From Cyanomargarita calcarea GSE-NOS-MK-12-04C (lineage in GTDB: Bacteria; Cyanobacteriota; Cyanobacteriia; Cyanobacteriales; Nostocaceae): a stretch of 64,000 bases of DNA. The notes below the pieces were generated by a model. That model had not been told where the DNA came from. It did not search any database and worked only from the letters and a program-made list of their open reading frames with translations. A program made the position numbers and the translations under genes. Position 1 is the stretch's first letter. Each line of letters opens with the position of its first letter. Below are positions 27,201 to 33,920 of this stretch, one piece after another. Where the stretch lies: the NCBI GenBank assembly GCA_019359595.1, contig JAHHGZ010000018.1, forward strand, positions 88,914-152,913, in the 5' to 3' direction.

Positions 27201-27230
27201 AAGCTTTGTTTGGAACAGGCCTATAGATAA
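21237..27230 (+). CDS. Two-module nonribosomal peptide synthetase (A-PCP-C-A-PCP-TE)
   Basis: A 1997-aa NRPS. A1 (about 28-560) has YTSGSTGKPKGV and A10 NGKVDRRAL. PCP1 has its carrier Ser612 in GGHSLL. The condensation domain (about 690-1110) has HHIASDG at 800-806. A2 (about 1125-1620) has FFTSGTTGVPKGV. PCP2 has Ser1670, and a type I thioesterase (about 1740-1995) has Ser1808 in GHSFGG. All catalytic motifs look intact, so it should make and release a dipeptide-type product. By alignment to PheA I read specificity residues D-P-W-G-V-S-C-I-D-K for A1 and D-V-R-H-V-L-L-M-A-K for A2, neither of which I can assign to an amino acid. No epimerase, methyltransferase or phosphopantetheinyl transferase gene is nearby. 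The start is the ATG at 21237; an in-frame TTG lies 15 nt upstream. Confidence 0.95.
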   Translation: MKINNNLYIKPDLAIKPLSKINYRQTFDIKDLCIHQIFEQQVEKTPDAIAVVFEERQFTYQQLNCHANQLAHHLRTLGVGPEVLVGICMERSLEMVVGLLGILKAGGAYVPLDPAYPLERLAFVLEDTQTPVILTVEQLVKKIPEHGAQVVCLDSDWEAITEKSEENPVCETTPENLIYVIYTSGSTGKPKGVMIPHLGISNMLEWRQATFEINERDKVLQTFSFCFDPSVWQIFWPLCFGAQLIMARPGGHQDSAYLVKTIAEQQITIVGFVPSIIRVLVEEKGIENCQSLRHVTSGGEALSIELAESFLNCLNLDNILLNCYGPTEASIDVTYWTCERGTDYIFSPIGQPTTNVEIYILDEDLQPVPMGEIGELHIGGLGLARGYLNRPDLTKEKFIPNPLTDLGLEDSESSDRLASTENRAQYKYLNPQSKIYRHPKSNCLYKTGDLGRYLPDGNIEFLGRIDHQVKIRGFRIELGEIEAILSQHPGLQQSLVMAREDVPGDKRLVAYVVGHLEQIPSQDELRHFLLLELPEYMVPAAFVFMDAMPLNPNGKVDRRALPAPDSSSFSRSTSFIAPSTPKEEILAAIWEQVLGLEQIGVEDNFFELGGHSLLATQVVSRVRQTLSIEVTLGLLFEKPTIASFARAIAELPTNTNVSKSQPISQSANRDSGLSFAQQRMWLLEQIDPNSAAYLVPTTQRLTGKLNVGVLQQSLDAIVARHEALRTNFFTSSDGNPIQVIGEPRSVELKIIESTGSQEEEVQRLLNLEAHRPFNLASDLMLRATLLEIEPNEHILLLVMHHIASDGWSIGILWEQLAAIYEALLNNNPPDLTKLPIQYADFAAWQNQWLSEGVIDTQLDYWKNQLKGATPLELPTDQPRPAVQNHQGAYQSLVLPKQLTVDLKALSRRSDSTLFMTLLTAFKILLYRYTAQEDIVVGTPIAGRNQTETEDLIGCFINTLALRTDVGGNPTFLELLSRVRKVALNAYAHQDIPFEKVIEELHPQRNLSRSPVFDVMFNFINTPQTTLEFPGLTLTPVELNEPESIFSMTLYLEEHLGDVSLQIVYQRAIFSAARMTSLLNQFQYLLNQIVATPDRPISSYSLVTPESQTLLPDPSAVLLEPEYELVTAMFTAQANRTPEHPAVSQGSSSWNYSELSKSAHQLARVLLSHGVKQGEVVAVFGQRSFGAIAAMMGVLLSGGVLLNIDPKLPVHRQQVMLQEAKAKCLLHIDSESLQKPKWEYLDIISVDPDTGVSLYIDNESLHLPKLSGDDAAYIFFTSGTTGVPKGVLGCHKGMGHFLTWQRQTFEVGQKDRSAQLTGFSFDVILRDVFLPLTSGATLCLPKEGDELEPARILQWLEQEQISLIHTVPSLAQSWLVNVPPDVSLNALRCVFLAGEPLKDTLIRQWRKIFPQSGEIVNLYGPTETTMAKCYYRVTPETVQKVQPIGSSLPETQALVFAENNQLCGIGEPGQIVIRTPFRSLGYINTSISDSSRFVKNPNRNDEQDLLYYTGDRGRYRPDGSLEILGRMDRQVKIRGVRIELGEIETVLGEHPLVRSVVAIAREDQPGDQRLVAYIVPQEEVTINELRRFLNQKLPTYMIPSAFVMLDGLPLTPNGKVDRQALPVPDQRQEVEESFVAPQNELEHKLTKIWEEVLGLQAIGVRDNFFELGGHSLLAVKLFWQIQKSFGINLPLATLFQSGTVEALASIIREEQNLALVNQKKQSASWSSLVPIQPKGDKPPFFCIHAMGGNVLSYYELSRHLGDKQPFYGLQSQGLDGQIPNSVLEDMASHYLKEIQTVQPKGPYLLGGHSFGGLVAYEIAQQLYKQGEQVDLLVLFDTPVPGVELRLPLLQRVPIHLKKLFQQGPSYFGKKIKGWLPWLTLMLKNKLKIASGKPIEDIEALLPHDIVRLANHEARDKYVIQPYPGKLTILGVSGDMRESDDGYPGIGYKLDPNYGWTDNLVKGGFSVQIVPGNHVSMLTEPHVQVLAEKLKLCLEQAYR

Positions 27231-27235
27231 GGAAC

Positions 27236-27265
27236 GTAGGGACAATTCATGTGGCTTGTCCCTAC
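27236..27265 (+). terminator. Hairpin just after the NRPS stop codon
   Basis: A 10-bp perfect stem, GTAGGGACAA / TTGTCCCTAC, with a 10-nt loop starts 6 bp past the NRPS stop. There is no T-run after it, so it may be a transcript-stabilising hairpin or a factor-dependent terminator. Confidence 0.6.
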
Positions 27266-27304
27266 AACCACGACTTACACAAAAACTCTTCTTTCTTTCT
27301 TTCT

Positions 27305-27345
27305 TTCTTTGCGTCCTTCGCGTCTTCGCGGTTAAATAAAAAAAA
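27305..27345. repeat. Dispersed intergenic repeat (GCGTCTTCGCGGTT type)
   Basis: The tract TTTCTTTGCGTCCTTCGCG and the following GTCTTCGCGGTTAAAT form the inverse-oriented partner of the block at 11702-11738. It follows a TTTC microsatellite in the NRPS-chlD gap. Confidence 0.5.
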
Positions 27346-27450
27346 GCTACTTACCTTACCGACACCCTCCGGGTACAGAAATTATATACAAATAACATTG
27401 AAGCATAAACCTTAGTATACTGAAAGGTTGGACTAGCAAAGCCGAAAAAA

Positions 27451-29520
27451 ATGCAGATCGCCAATCTAAACCCTACCATCACTGCTTTTCCCCTGACAGC
27501 CGTAGTCGGTCAGGAAGCGATAAAATTAGCATTACTTTTAGCAGCAGTCGATCCTGGTTTAGGGGGAGTAGCGATCGCCGGTCGTCGTGGTACAGCCAAA
27601 TCTGTAATGGCTCGTGCGATCCACGCTCTGTTACCACCGATTGAAGTAGTCAAAGGTGGAGTGAGTAACTGCGACCCCAATCATCCAGAAGACTGGGATA
27701 GTGAATTATTGACGCAGAACCCCACTCCAGTTCTTCGTGAGGGGGAAACAGAAATAATCCCTTCTCCATTTGTGCAAATTCCCTTAGGAGTCACAGAAGA
27801 TAGACTCCTAGGTTCCGTGGATGTGGAACAATCAGTTAAACAAGGGGATACGATATTTCAACCAGGGTTGCTCGCTTCTTGTAACCGGGGTGTGTTGTAC
27901 GTAGATGAACTGAATTTACTTGATGAGCAAATCAGCAACCAGCTTTTAACAGTATTATCTGAGGGACGCAACCAAATTGAGCGAGAAGGCATAAGTTTTC
28001 AGCATCCTTGTAAAGCTTTGTTTATCGCCACTTACAACCCAGAAGAAGGAGTATTGCGGGAACATTTGCTTGATAGAATAGCGATCGTCCTTTCCGCTGA
28101 TGGTGTATTGGGATTAGACCAGAGAGTTGAAGCAGTTGAAGTTGCGATCGCTTACTCCAAATCTCCCACAGATTTTCTACAGCAATATGAGGAAGATATT
28201 GACGGACTGAGAACCCAAATCATTCTCGCACGGGAATGGCTCAAAGAAGTCACTATCACCCACGAACAAATTGCCTACCTCGTAGATGAAGCTGTTCGTG
28301 CCCAAGTACAGGGACACCGGGCAGAATTATTTGCCGTCCGCGTCGCCAAAGCCGCAGCAGCTTTAGAAGGACGGACAACAGTCAATGCCGAAGACTTGCG
28401 TCATGCCGTAGAACTTGTAATTGTACCACGCGCTACCGTTATTCAAACACCGCCACCGGAAGAACCACCACCACCACCCCCACAAAATCAACAAGAGGAA
28501 GAAAACGAATCTAACGAAGAACAGGAAGACAAAGAGGAAGAAAACGAAAATCAAGAGGAACCAGAACAAGAACCACCCAGCATTCCGGAAGAATTTATCT
28601 TCGATCCAGAAGGGGTAATACTCGATCCCAGCGTACTATTGTTTGCTAGTATGGCACAGCGTCAAGGTAAATCAGGCAGTCGCAGCGTCATCTTCTCAGA
28701 TGACAGGGGACGCTACGTCAAGCCAATGTTACCCAAAGGCAAAGTGCGTCGCATCGCCATAGATGCCACACTTAGAGCCTCTGCCCCGTACCAGAAAGCA
28801 CGACGAGAAAGGCATGAGAGCAGGGGACAAACTCAGGACTCATCATCAATCTCAAATCCAAAGCGGGTATATGTCGAACAAGGGGATATCCGTTCCAAGC
28901 GTTTAGCACGCAAAGCGGGGGCGCTGATAACATTTGTAGTGGATGCTTCCGGCTCAATGGCACTTAACCGAATGCAATCGGCAAAAGGTGCGGTGATGCA
29001 GCTATTAACAGAAGCGTACCAAAACCGCGACCAAGTGGCATTGATTCCTTTTAGGGGAGAACAAGCAGAAATATTGTTACCACCGACACGTTCCATTGCC
29101 TTAGCCCGTACCCGTTTAGAAAGGTTGCCCTGCGGTGGCGGGTCACCCTTAGCACATGGTTTAACGCAAGCTGTGCGGGTCGGTATAAATGCCCGGATGA
29201 GTGGAGATATAGGGCAAGTAGTAATTGTAGCGATAACCGATGGACGCGGGAATATTCCTTTGTCACGTTCTTTGGGTGAACCCCAAGAACCAGGAGAAAA
29301 ACCGGATATCAAAAAAGAATTATTAGAAATTGCCTCTAGAATACGTGCTTTAGGAATGCAGTTATTGGTGATTGATACGGAAAGTAAATTTGTTTCCACT
29401 GGCTTTGCCTCATTACTGGCACAAACAGCACAAGGCAAGTATTATCATTTGCCAAAAGCCACAGATAAAGCCATTGCAGCCATGACCAAAGGAGCGATCG
29501 CAGATTTAAAAGCTCGATAA
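27451..29520 (+). CDS. chlD: Magnesium-protoporphyrin IX chelatase subunit D
   Basis: A 689-aa subunit of the Mg-chelatase (ChlH/ChlI/ChlD), which inserts Mg into protoporphyrin IX at the first committed step of chlorophyll synthesis. The N-terminal AAA+ domain (1-330) has a degenerate Walker A (GRRGTAKS), typical of ChlD. A linker (about 333-385) of poly-Pro and then Glu/Asn/Gln follows. The C-terminal integrin-I/VWA domain (about 480-680) has the MIDAS motif DASGSMA. The length matches cyanobacterial ChlD. No Shine-Dalgarno is evident before the ATG. A TATACT at 27416-27421 could be a -10 element, without a clear -35. Confidence 0.97.
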   Translation: MQIANLNPTITAFPLTAVVGQEAIKLALLLAAVDPGLGGVAIAGRRGTAKSVMARAIHALLPPIEVVKGGVSNCDPNHPEDWDSELLTQNPTPVLREGETEIIPSPFVQIPLGVTEDRLLGSVDVEQSVKQGDTIFQPGLLASCNRGVLYVDELNLLDEQISNQLLTVLSEGRNQIEREGISFQHPCKALFIATYNPEEGVLREHLLDRIAIVLSADGVLGLDQRVEAVEVAIAYSKSPTDFLQQYEEDIDGLRTQIILAREWLKEVTITHEQIAYLVDEAVRAQVQGHRAELFAVRVAKAAAALEGRTTVNAEDLRHAVELVIVPRATVIQTPPPEEPPPPPPQNQQEEENESNEEQEDKEEENENQEEPEQEPPSIPEEFIFDPEGVILDPSVLLFASMAQRQGKSGSRSVIFSDDRGRYVKPMLPKGKVRRIAIDATLRASAPYQKARRERHESRGQTQDSSSISNPKRVYVEQGDIRSKRLARKAGALITFVVDASGSMALNRMQSAKGAVMQLLTEAYQNRDQVALIPFRGEQAEILLPPTRSIALARTRLERLPCGGGSPLAHGLTQAVRVGINARMSGDIGQVVIVAITDGRGNIPLSRSLGEPQEPGEKPDIKKELLEIASRIRALGMQLLVIDTESKFVSTGFASLLAQTAQGKYYHLPKATDKAIAAMTKGAIADLKAR

Positions 29521-29613
29521 TTAGTTAGTTGTTGATTGTTGGTTGTTGGTTGTTATTTGTTGGTTGTTATTTGTTGGTTGTTTTAGTAACCACTAACCAT
29601 TAACCACTAACCA
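29521..29613. repeat. TTGGTTG / CCACTAA heptamer repeats forming an inverted structure
   Basis: TTGTTGG-type heptamers are followed by repeated TAACCACTAACCAC units. The two halves are roughly complementary, so the spacer between convergent chlD and sigF can fold into a long imperfect hairpin and probably terminates both transcripts. The same heptamer family occurs at 13201-13243. Confidence 0.65.
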
Positions 29614-30393
29614 CTAACTAGACAATGCGTGTGGCTGTAAGAAACACATCAAATCCTGAATTCCCTTTTGCAGATAGCGGGTTACTGTCATTGGGCTGGT
29701 GCCGATTTTTTTCGCAGCATCTTTGCGAGAAAGTTCTTTTAAATAAACCATTTCCACTGCCATGCGGGGTTTTTCTTCTAACTGATTGATAGCCCCTTGC
29801 AGTTGTTGGCGTTCTTCTTCTTGTTGTTGCTGTACGGCAGAACGCGGACAGGGTAAGGCTTCTCCTAAAGTAATTTGACAATCAACGTAGTGGACTACAG
29901 TTGCATCTAAACTCAAAGGCATCCGATTTTGAGCCGCTAATTTAGTTTCTTGCCATTCTTGCAGAGATACTTGGAGTAAGTTGGCAATCTCGCAATCTTT
30001 GGGAGGACGGCCCCAAGCCATAGCCAATTCCTTGCGAATTTTTTGCCCCTCATTGTATAGTTCCTGCCAACGGCGGGGAATCTTTAATAGAGTACTGCGA
30101 TCGCGTAAAAAGTGCAGCATCTCACCCCGAATATAAGGCACGGCAAAGGAACTAAAAGCATAGCCTTGACTGGGATCAAAACGCTCAATAGCCCGAATTA
30201 AGCCGAAATAACCGATTTGTTCCAAATCCTCATAAGGCTCATTACATTGATGGCTAAATTTATGCGCCATCTTCCGTACTAAGCCAGTATGCAACTGTAC
30301 AAGTTGATTACGAAGTTTAATAGAGGGGTTCTGGTGGTATACGTGCAATAAATCGATACCATCAGACCGCAAAGAGGACTGACATGTTGCCAT
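29614..30393 (-). CDS. sigF: Group 3 RNA polymerase sigma factor (SigF/SigB-SigG type)
   Basis: A 259-aa sigma-70 family protein lacking region 1. Region 2 has DLEQIGYFGLIRAIERFDPSQGYAFSSFAVPYIRGEMLHFLRD, region 3 has RPPKDCEIANLLQVS, and region 4 the HTH ELSRKDAAKKIGTSPMTVTRYLQKG. The YIRGEMLHFLRD tract is typical of the SigF/SigB sporulation-type group, which in cyanobacteria includes the SigF linked to motility and pili. No anti-sigma factor gene is adjacent. The ATG has AAAGGA 6-7 nt upstream. Confidence 0.93.
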   Translation of the reverse strand: MATCQSSLRSDGIDLLHVYHQNPSIKLRNQLVQLHTGLVRKMAHKFSHQCNEPYEDLEQIGYFGLIRAIERFDPSQGYAFSSFAVPYIRGEMLHFLRDRSTLLKIPRRWQELYNEGQKIRKELAMAWGRPPKDCEIANLLQVSLQEWQETKLAAQNRMPLSLDATVVHYVDCQITLGEALPCPRSAVQQQQEEERQQLQGAINQLEEKPRMAVEMVYLKELSRKDAAKKIGTSPMTVTRYLQKGIQDLMCFLQPHALSS

Positions 30394-30760
30394 ATAAATT
30401 CCTTTGTAGTAACTCTTTTCTTAGAGAAATGGAGTTGCGTAATATTTCATCAAAGCTGTAATTTATTTTCCTTATTCAGGGAAGAATAAACCATCGTCGT
30501 TCTACTGAACTTATGGGGAGTCTGACCCAGCAGTTCAGTATTTATACGCATTTATTTTCTCCAGTTATATAATTTATGCCTTTTATTAGGACTGAATGAG
30601 GGTTGTCAGCAGGTATAACCTAATATCATCAGTAGCGAACCAATGCTGAAAATAGTCTCTTGACCATTTCTTACGGGTTTACTCCCTAGCTTTAGCCTCT
30701 ATATTTGCGTAAGAATGGTGGTAAACAGCAAAATTGCCCTTAAAAAGGAGTAATTAAATT
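30394..30760. other. 367-bp divergent promoter region with a hairpin at 30503-30540
   Basis: The gap between divergent sigF and the Bax-inhibitor-like gene holds an 8-bp perfect stem, TACTGAAC (30503-30510) and GTTCAGTA (30533-30540). It could be an operator or attenuator. No -35/-10 pair is convincing. Confidence 0.4.
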
Positions 30761-31489
30761 ATGAGCAATTCTAGCAACTTTCGTGACGCTTTTCGGGAAG
30801 CTAAAACTCAGGTCTTAGTCGGACCAAACGTCATTGCCAACGCTCTACCCTACGTCGGTGGTGGTTTGGTGCTGACCGCATTGGGTACCTACGGCGGTTT
30901 AAGCATTATTCGTGCCAACCCCGGACTCTTCTTTCCCACCTTTATTGGTGCGGTCATTCTGGAGTTAATTTTATTTTTTGTTGCCCAAAACGTCGCTGAA
31001 AAAGGTAACAAGGGCCTTGCACTACCACTCTTGGCAACCTACAGCCTCTTGTCTGGGTATACTCTGAGCGGTTTAGTGTTTATGGCACTGAGAACGCAAG
31101 GGGTAGGTATTCAAGGCATTGGGATCGCTGCTCTCGGTTGTGGTGTCACCTTTATTGCTGCCCGTCAAATTGGTTCCAACCTCTCTGACTCTGACGGCAT
31201 GGCATTGACAAAAACCATTCAGCTAGGTGTAATTGCCTTGCTTGTGGTTTGTCTGGCTCAATTTTTATTTTCCATGTTTGGTTTTTACACGCCAAATTGG
31301 CTGGAAATCGCCATCTCAGGTTTAGGTGTATTCTTGTTTGTTGGCGCATCGGTGGTTGATTTCTACATCCTGCCCCGTACCTATCGCAACGACCAATACT
31401 TGCCAGCAGCGTTGTCAATGTACTTGACATATATCAACTTGTTTGTATTTATCTTGCGATTGTTGATTGCCCTAAATGGGAGAGATTAA
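30761..31489 (+). CDS. Bax inhibitor-1/YccA family integral membrane protein
   Basis: A 242-aa protein with seven predicted membrane helices. The family features are LGTYGGLSII early, LATYSLLSGYTLSGLVFM in the middle, and the C-terminal ASVVDFYILPRTYRN then ALSMYLTYINLFVFILRLL, with acidic residues in the last helices. BI-1 family proteins act as pH-sensitive calcium leak channels or modulators of membrane protease activity in other organisms; the cyanobacterial role is unknown. The ATG follows AAAAAGGAG by about 10 nt. A strong terminator follows at 31519. Confidence 0.88.
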   Translation: MSNSSNFRDAFREAKTQVLVGPNVIANALPYVGGGLVLTALGTYGGLSIIRANPGLFFPTFIGAVILELILFFVAQNVAEKGNKGLALPLLATYSLLSGYTLSGLVFMALRTQGVGIQGIGIAALGCGVTFIAARQIGSNLSDSDGMALTKTIQLGVIALLVVCLAQFLFSMFGFYTPNWLEIAISGLGVFLFVGASVVDFYILPRTYRNDQYLPAALSMYLTYINLFVFILRLLIALNGRD

Positions 31490-31518
31490 TTTTTTCTCGA
31501 CAATAGGCCAATTTCTCA

Positions 31519-31553
31519 AAAAGCTGTGGTTCCAAGGATGAACCACAGCTTTT
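31519..31553 (+). terminator. Rho-independent terminator of the Bax-inhibitor-like gene
   Basis: A 14-bp perfect stem, AAAAGCTGTGGTTC / GAACCACAGCTTTT, with a 7-nt loop lies 30 bp after the stop codon. It is A-rich at the 5' base and T-rich at the 3' base, so it can terminate in both directions between the convergent genes. Confidence 0.85.
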
Positions 31554-31583
31554 ATCCTGATTTTTATCTATCCGCTTCCTTAT

Positions 31584-31653
31584 GGGGGTTTAATACCCCG
31601 ACTTATTCAGCTCGCCCATTTTGAGTTGTGGCTTCTTCCTTCTTCCTTCTTCA
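31584..31653. repeat. Composite dispersed repeat plus CTTCTTC heptamers, copy 2
   Basis: GGGGGTTTAATACCCCGAC, then CGCCCATTTTGAGTTGTGG, then about three CTTCTTC heptamers reaching the last codon of the lipoxygenase gene. Related to 8271-8359 and 53678-53873. Confidence 0.75.
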
Positions 31654-33591
31654 AATGTTGATACTGTTAGGAATGCGAGATGGTAAGAGATAGGGATACT
31701 CAATAGCAGTATTTAACAGACGCTGTTGATTGCGTGCATTGATTTGATGTTCAATTTCCACAAGCTTGTTTTGGAACTGTTCCAGAACGGAGCGATCGCC
31801 CTTATCCAAAAACGGAATGAGTTCGGAGCTACCCAGTCTTCCCCAGGAAATCCCATTCAGGGCAAAGGTTACCTCCATCTGTGTCAAATCTTGCTCTGCG
31901 GGAGGTAGCAATTTTTCCATCGGACTTGGCATATCCGGTCGGCTATATCCAGACATCGGCGCATTGGGCACATAGCCAAGATAATCAAACTGGCTAAAAT
32001 TTACTGCTGCGTGTTGGGGACCGCAGGTAAAGATAACTAGAGTTGCAATGTCTATAAGTTGTTGCAGGCTAGTAAGTTCACCAAAGCAAGGATTTGCCAT
32101 CTGTGTAGGGGGAAACTCAGGCACGCGAGAATAGTTAGGTAACTGATTCACTTCTAGTCCAGCTTCGGCTACCCACTCTCTGGGCAACCATACGGGTGCT
32201 TGGGGAAACTCTGTTTTGGGACGAGATTCTAAGGGTGCCCCCAATTCCGCAGCCCAGGCTTGCAGATAGGGGTCTTGTTGCACTGCCCGGTCGTCTGGGT
32301 AGTATTGTTGGAGATAGTGGGTACAGTACTGTGCGATCGCCTCCCACAAAAGTAAAGCATCATCTCGGTAAGGGAACTCTGGCAGGAACTCTTGTTCGAT
32401 TCCTCGAAGTTTGATGTTGTTTGGCAGCGAGTAGTCTTGGAAAGAGCGCTGACGATAGGCTCGATTCATCAATTCCAAAGATGTTGCTCTGGTAGGAGCC
32501 ATCAGCTTCTCGATGGCGGCTCCCTCTGTCAATAAAATCGTATTGCCCCGTGTATTAATCGCTAACAGGAACTGAAAATGAGGATGCAGTAGCCTATAGA
32601 GAGGATGATTTACAGGCAACTGTCGAGGGGTCGCAATCGCAAATGCCTCCATTGCCAGATGGGTATAGCAAAGGTGATCGATTAGTTGGTGATGGGTGAC
32701 ATCGGCTGTCTGAACGTAGAGTTTTGCCCGCATCCAGTCATCTGGCTCCCCCCCAGCTATTGTGGGAGTCACAACTTTACCTTTCTCAAGTTGGATTAGC
32801 ACTGGCTCCAATCCCCGCTCGGAACGATGAAATAATGCCACCGGACTACCCACATACTTACCCAGTTGCAAATCTGGCTCTCTCAAGTCTTGGAACAGGG
32901 GATAATCGGCAATAAATAGACAGTTTTCGGCAGATGACTGCATTAGGTCTAAATTACTGCCGTCCGCTAAGTTGTAGGGCTGATTTGCCCAAGCTTGCAG
33001 AATCGGTCGATCGACTGCCTGAACTCGACGCACCACCATTGGATTTTGCCCTGCTAACCGCTGACGGGCAAATTCGCGATCGCTCAAGCCTCCCTCCCGC
33101 TGGTGAATCAGGCTCACCAAGGGACGCGATCGCCCACGTTTTTCTATCTCCTGGTAAAATTTTTGTCGCTGACTTTCATTCTTATCACCGATGGAAATGT
33201 CATTTTTGGCCGCTTTGCGTGCTGCCATTAAAATCTCTCCCATTTCCTTGCGCTTACGGATAAAGCTTTGATTAAATTGTTCGTTGGGTGGCAGATGAAA
33301 GTTAAACCATCCGGACTGAAAAATCTCCAAGTCTACCAGCAGCGTTGTTATCTGTACCCAGTTTTCGTCTAGTTTATTGATGGTGCTGTCTATCTGATGC
33401 AACAGTAGACTCCAGGGTTGCGATACCTGCCCTTTGTGGAGAAGATTTTCACGCAGTTTAGTCAAGACATAGTGCAACACGCCGTCTTGCCCCGAGTGGG
33501 GAAAAATTCGTGCGGGACCTTTACGTTCTAAACCATTTGGCTCGTAGCGGTACTGACCTTGTTGTTCGACAGGAGATTCATGAAACACCAT
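31651..33591 (-). CDS. Lipoxygenase
   Basis: A 646-aa non-heme iron fatty-acid dioxygenase. The catalytic domain has the diagnostic HQLIDHLCYTHLAMEAF, followed by IATPRQLPVNHPLYRLLHPH. Aligned to soybean LOX-1, the iron ligands are H301, H306, H527 and N531 (in QHAAVNF) and the terminal Ile646. It would convert C18 polyunsaturated fatty acids to hydroperoxides, precursors of oxylipins. No PLAT/C2 domain is visible; the N-terminal ~170 residues are an atypical helical extension. The ATG at 33591 is chosen because GGAG lies 8-9 nt upstream; an in-frame TTG is 12 nt earlier. Confidence 0.94.
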   Translation of the reverse strand: MVFHESPVEQQGQYRYEPNGLERKGPARIFPHSGQDGVLHYVLTKLRENLLHKGQVSQPWSLLLHQIDSTINKLDENWVQITTLLVDLEIFQSGWFNFHLPPNEQFNQSFIRKRKEMGEILMAARKAAKNDISIGDKNESQRQKFYQEIEKRGRSRPLVSLIHQREGGLSDREFARQRLAGQNPMVVRRVQAVDRPILQAWANQPYNLADGSNLDLMQSSAENCLFIADYPLFQDLREPDLQLGKYVGSPVALFHRSERGLEPVLIQLEKGKVVTPTIAGGEPDDWMRAKLYVQTADVTHHQLIDHLCYTHLAMEAFAIATPRQLPVNHPLYRLLHPHFQFLLAINTRGNTILLTEGAAIEKLMAPTRATSLELMNRAYRQRSFQDYSLPNNIKLRGIEQEFLPEFPYRDDALLLWEAIAQYCTHYLQQYYPDDRAVQQDPYLQAWAAELGAPLESRPKTEFPQAPVWLPREWVAEAGLEVNQLPNYSRVPEFPPTQMANPCFGELTSLQQLIDIATLVIFTCGPQHAAVNFSQFDYLGYVPNAPMSGYSRPDMPSPMEKLLPPAEQDLTQMEVTFALNGISWGRLGSSELIPFLDKGDRSVLEQFQNKLVEIEHQINARNQQRLLNTAIEYPYLLPSRIPNSINI

Positions 33592-33796
33592 AATCCGCTC
33601 CAATTGTTTTAGTCGGTTGAAATTAGACCGTCATTAGAGTTAATTAGCTCTGCTCATTTTGTGTAAGTTTTGTATTACACTACACAAAAAAATGATGCAT
33701 CTGTACATGGAAGTACTTCAATCATAAATCCGTCTTGAAAAGTTGTGCCGTTACGCTATTTGCCACCTGCACCCGTACTGCAGTACTATCGCTCTT

Positions 33797-33831
33797 AGTA
33801 CGGCACCTTGAATTATTGGTGGTGCCGTACT
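33797..33831. other. Perfect 11-bp hairpin after the beta-helix gene
   Basis: AGTACGGCACC (33797-33807) and GGTGCCGTACT (33821-33831) form a perfect stem about 90 bp past the stop of the minus-strand gene ending at 33921. A nearby palindrome, GTACTGCAGTAC, shares the GTAC core. No T-run follows. The rest of the 329-bp gap 33592-33920 holds nothing I recognise. Confidence 0.6.
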
Positions 33832-33920
33832 CTCGAAAATAACACACCCGGAAATTTAAATTTCTTAACATATTTATAAATATTCCCGTATACTTCAAAT
33901 CCAACCAAAAATTATATTTA

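Noticed and set aside
28833..29438. A 201-aa minus-strand ORF within chlD
   Set aside because: Antisense shadow of the conserved VWA domain of ChlD.
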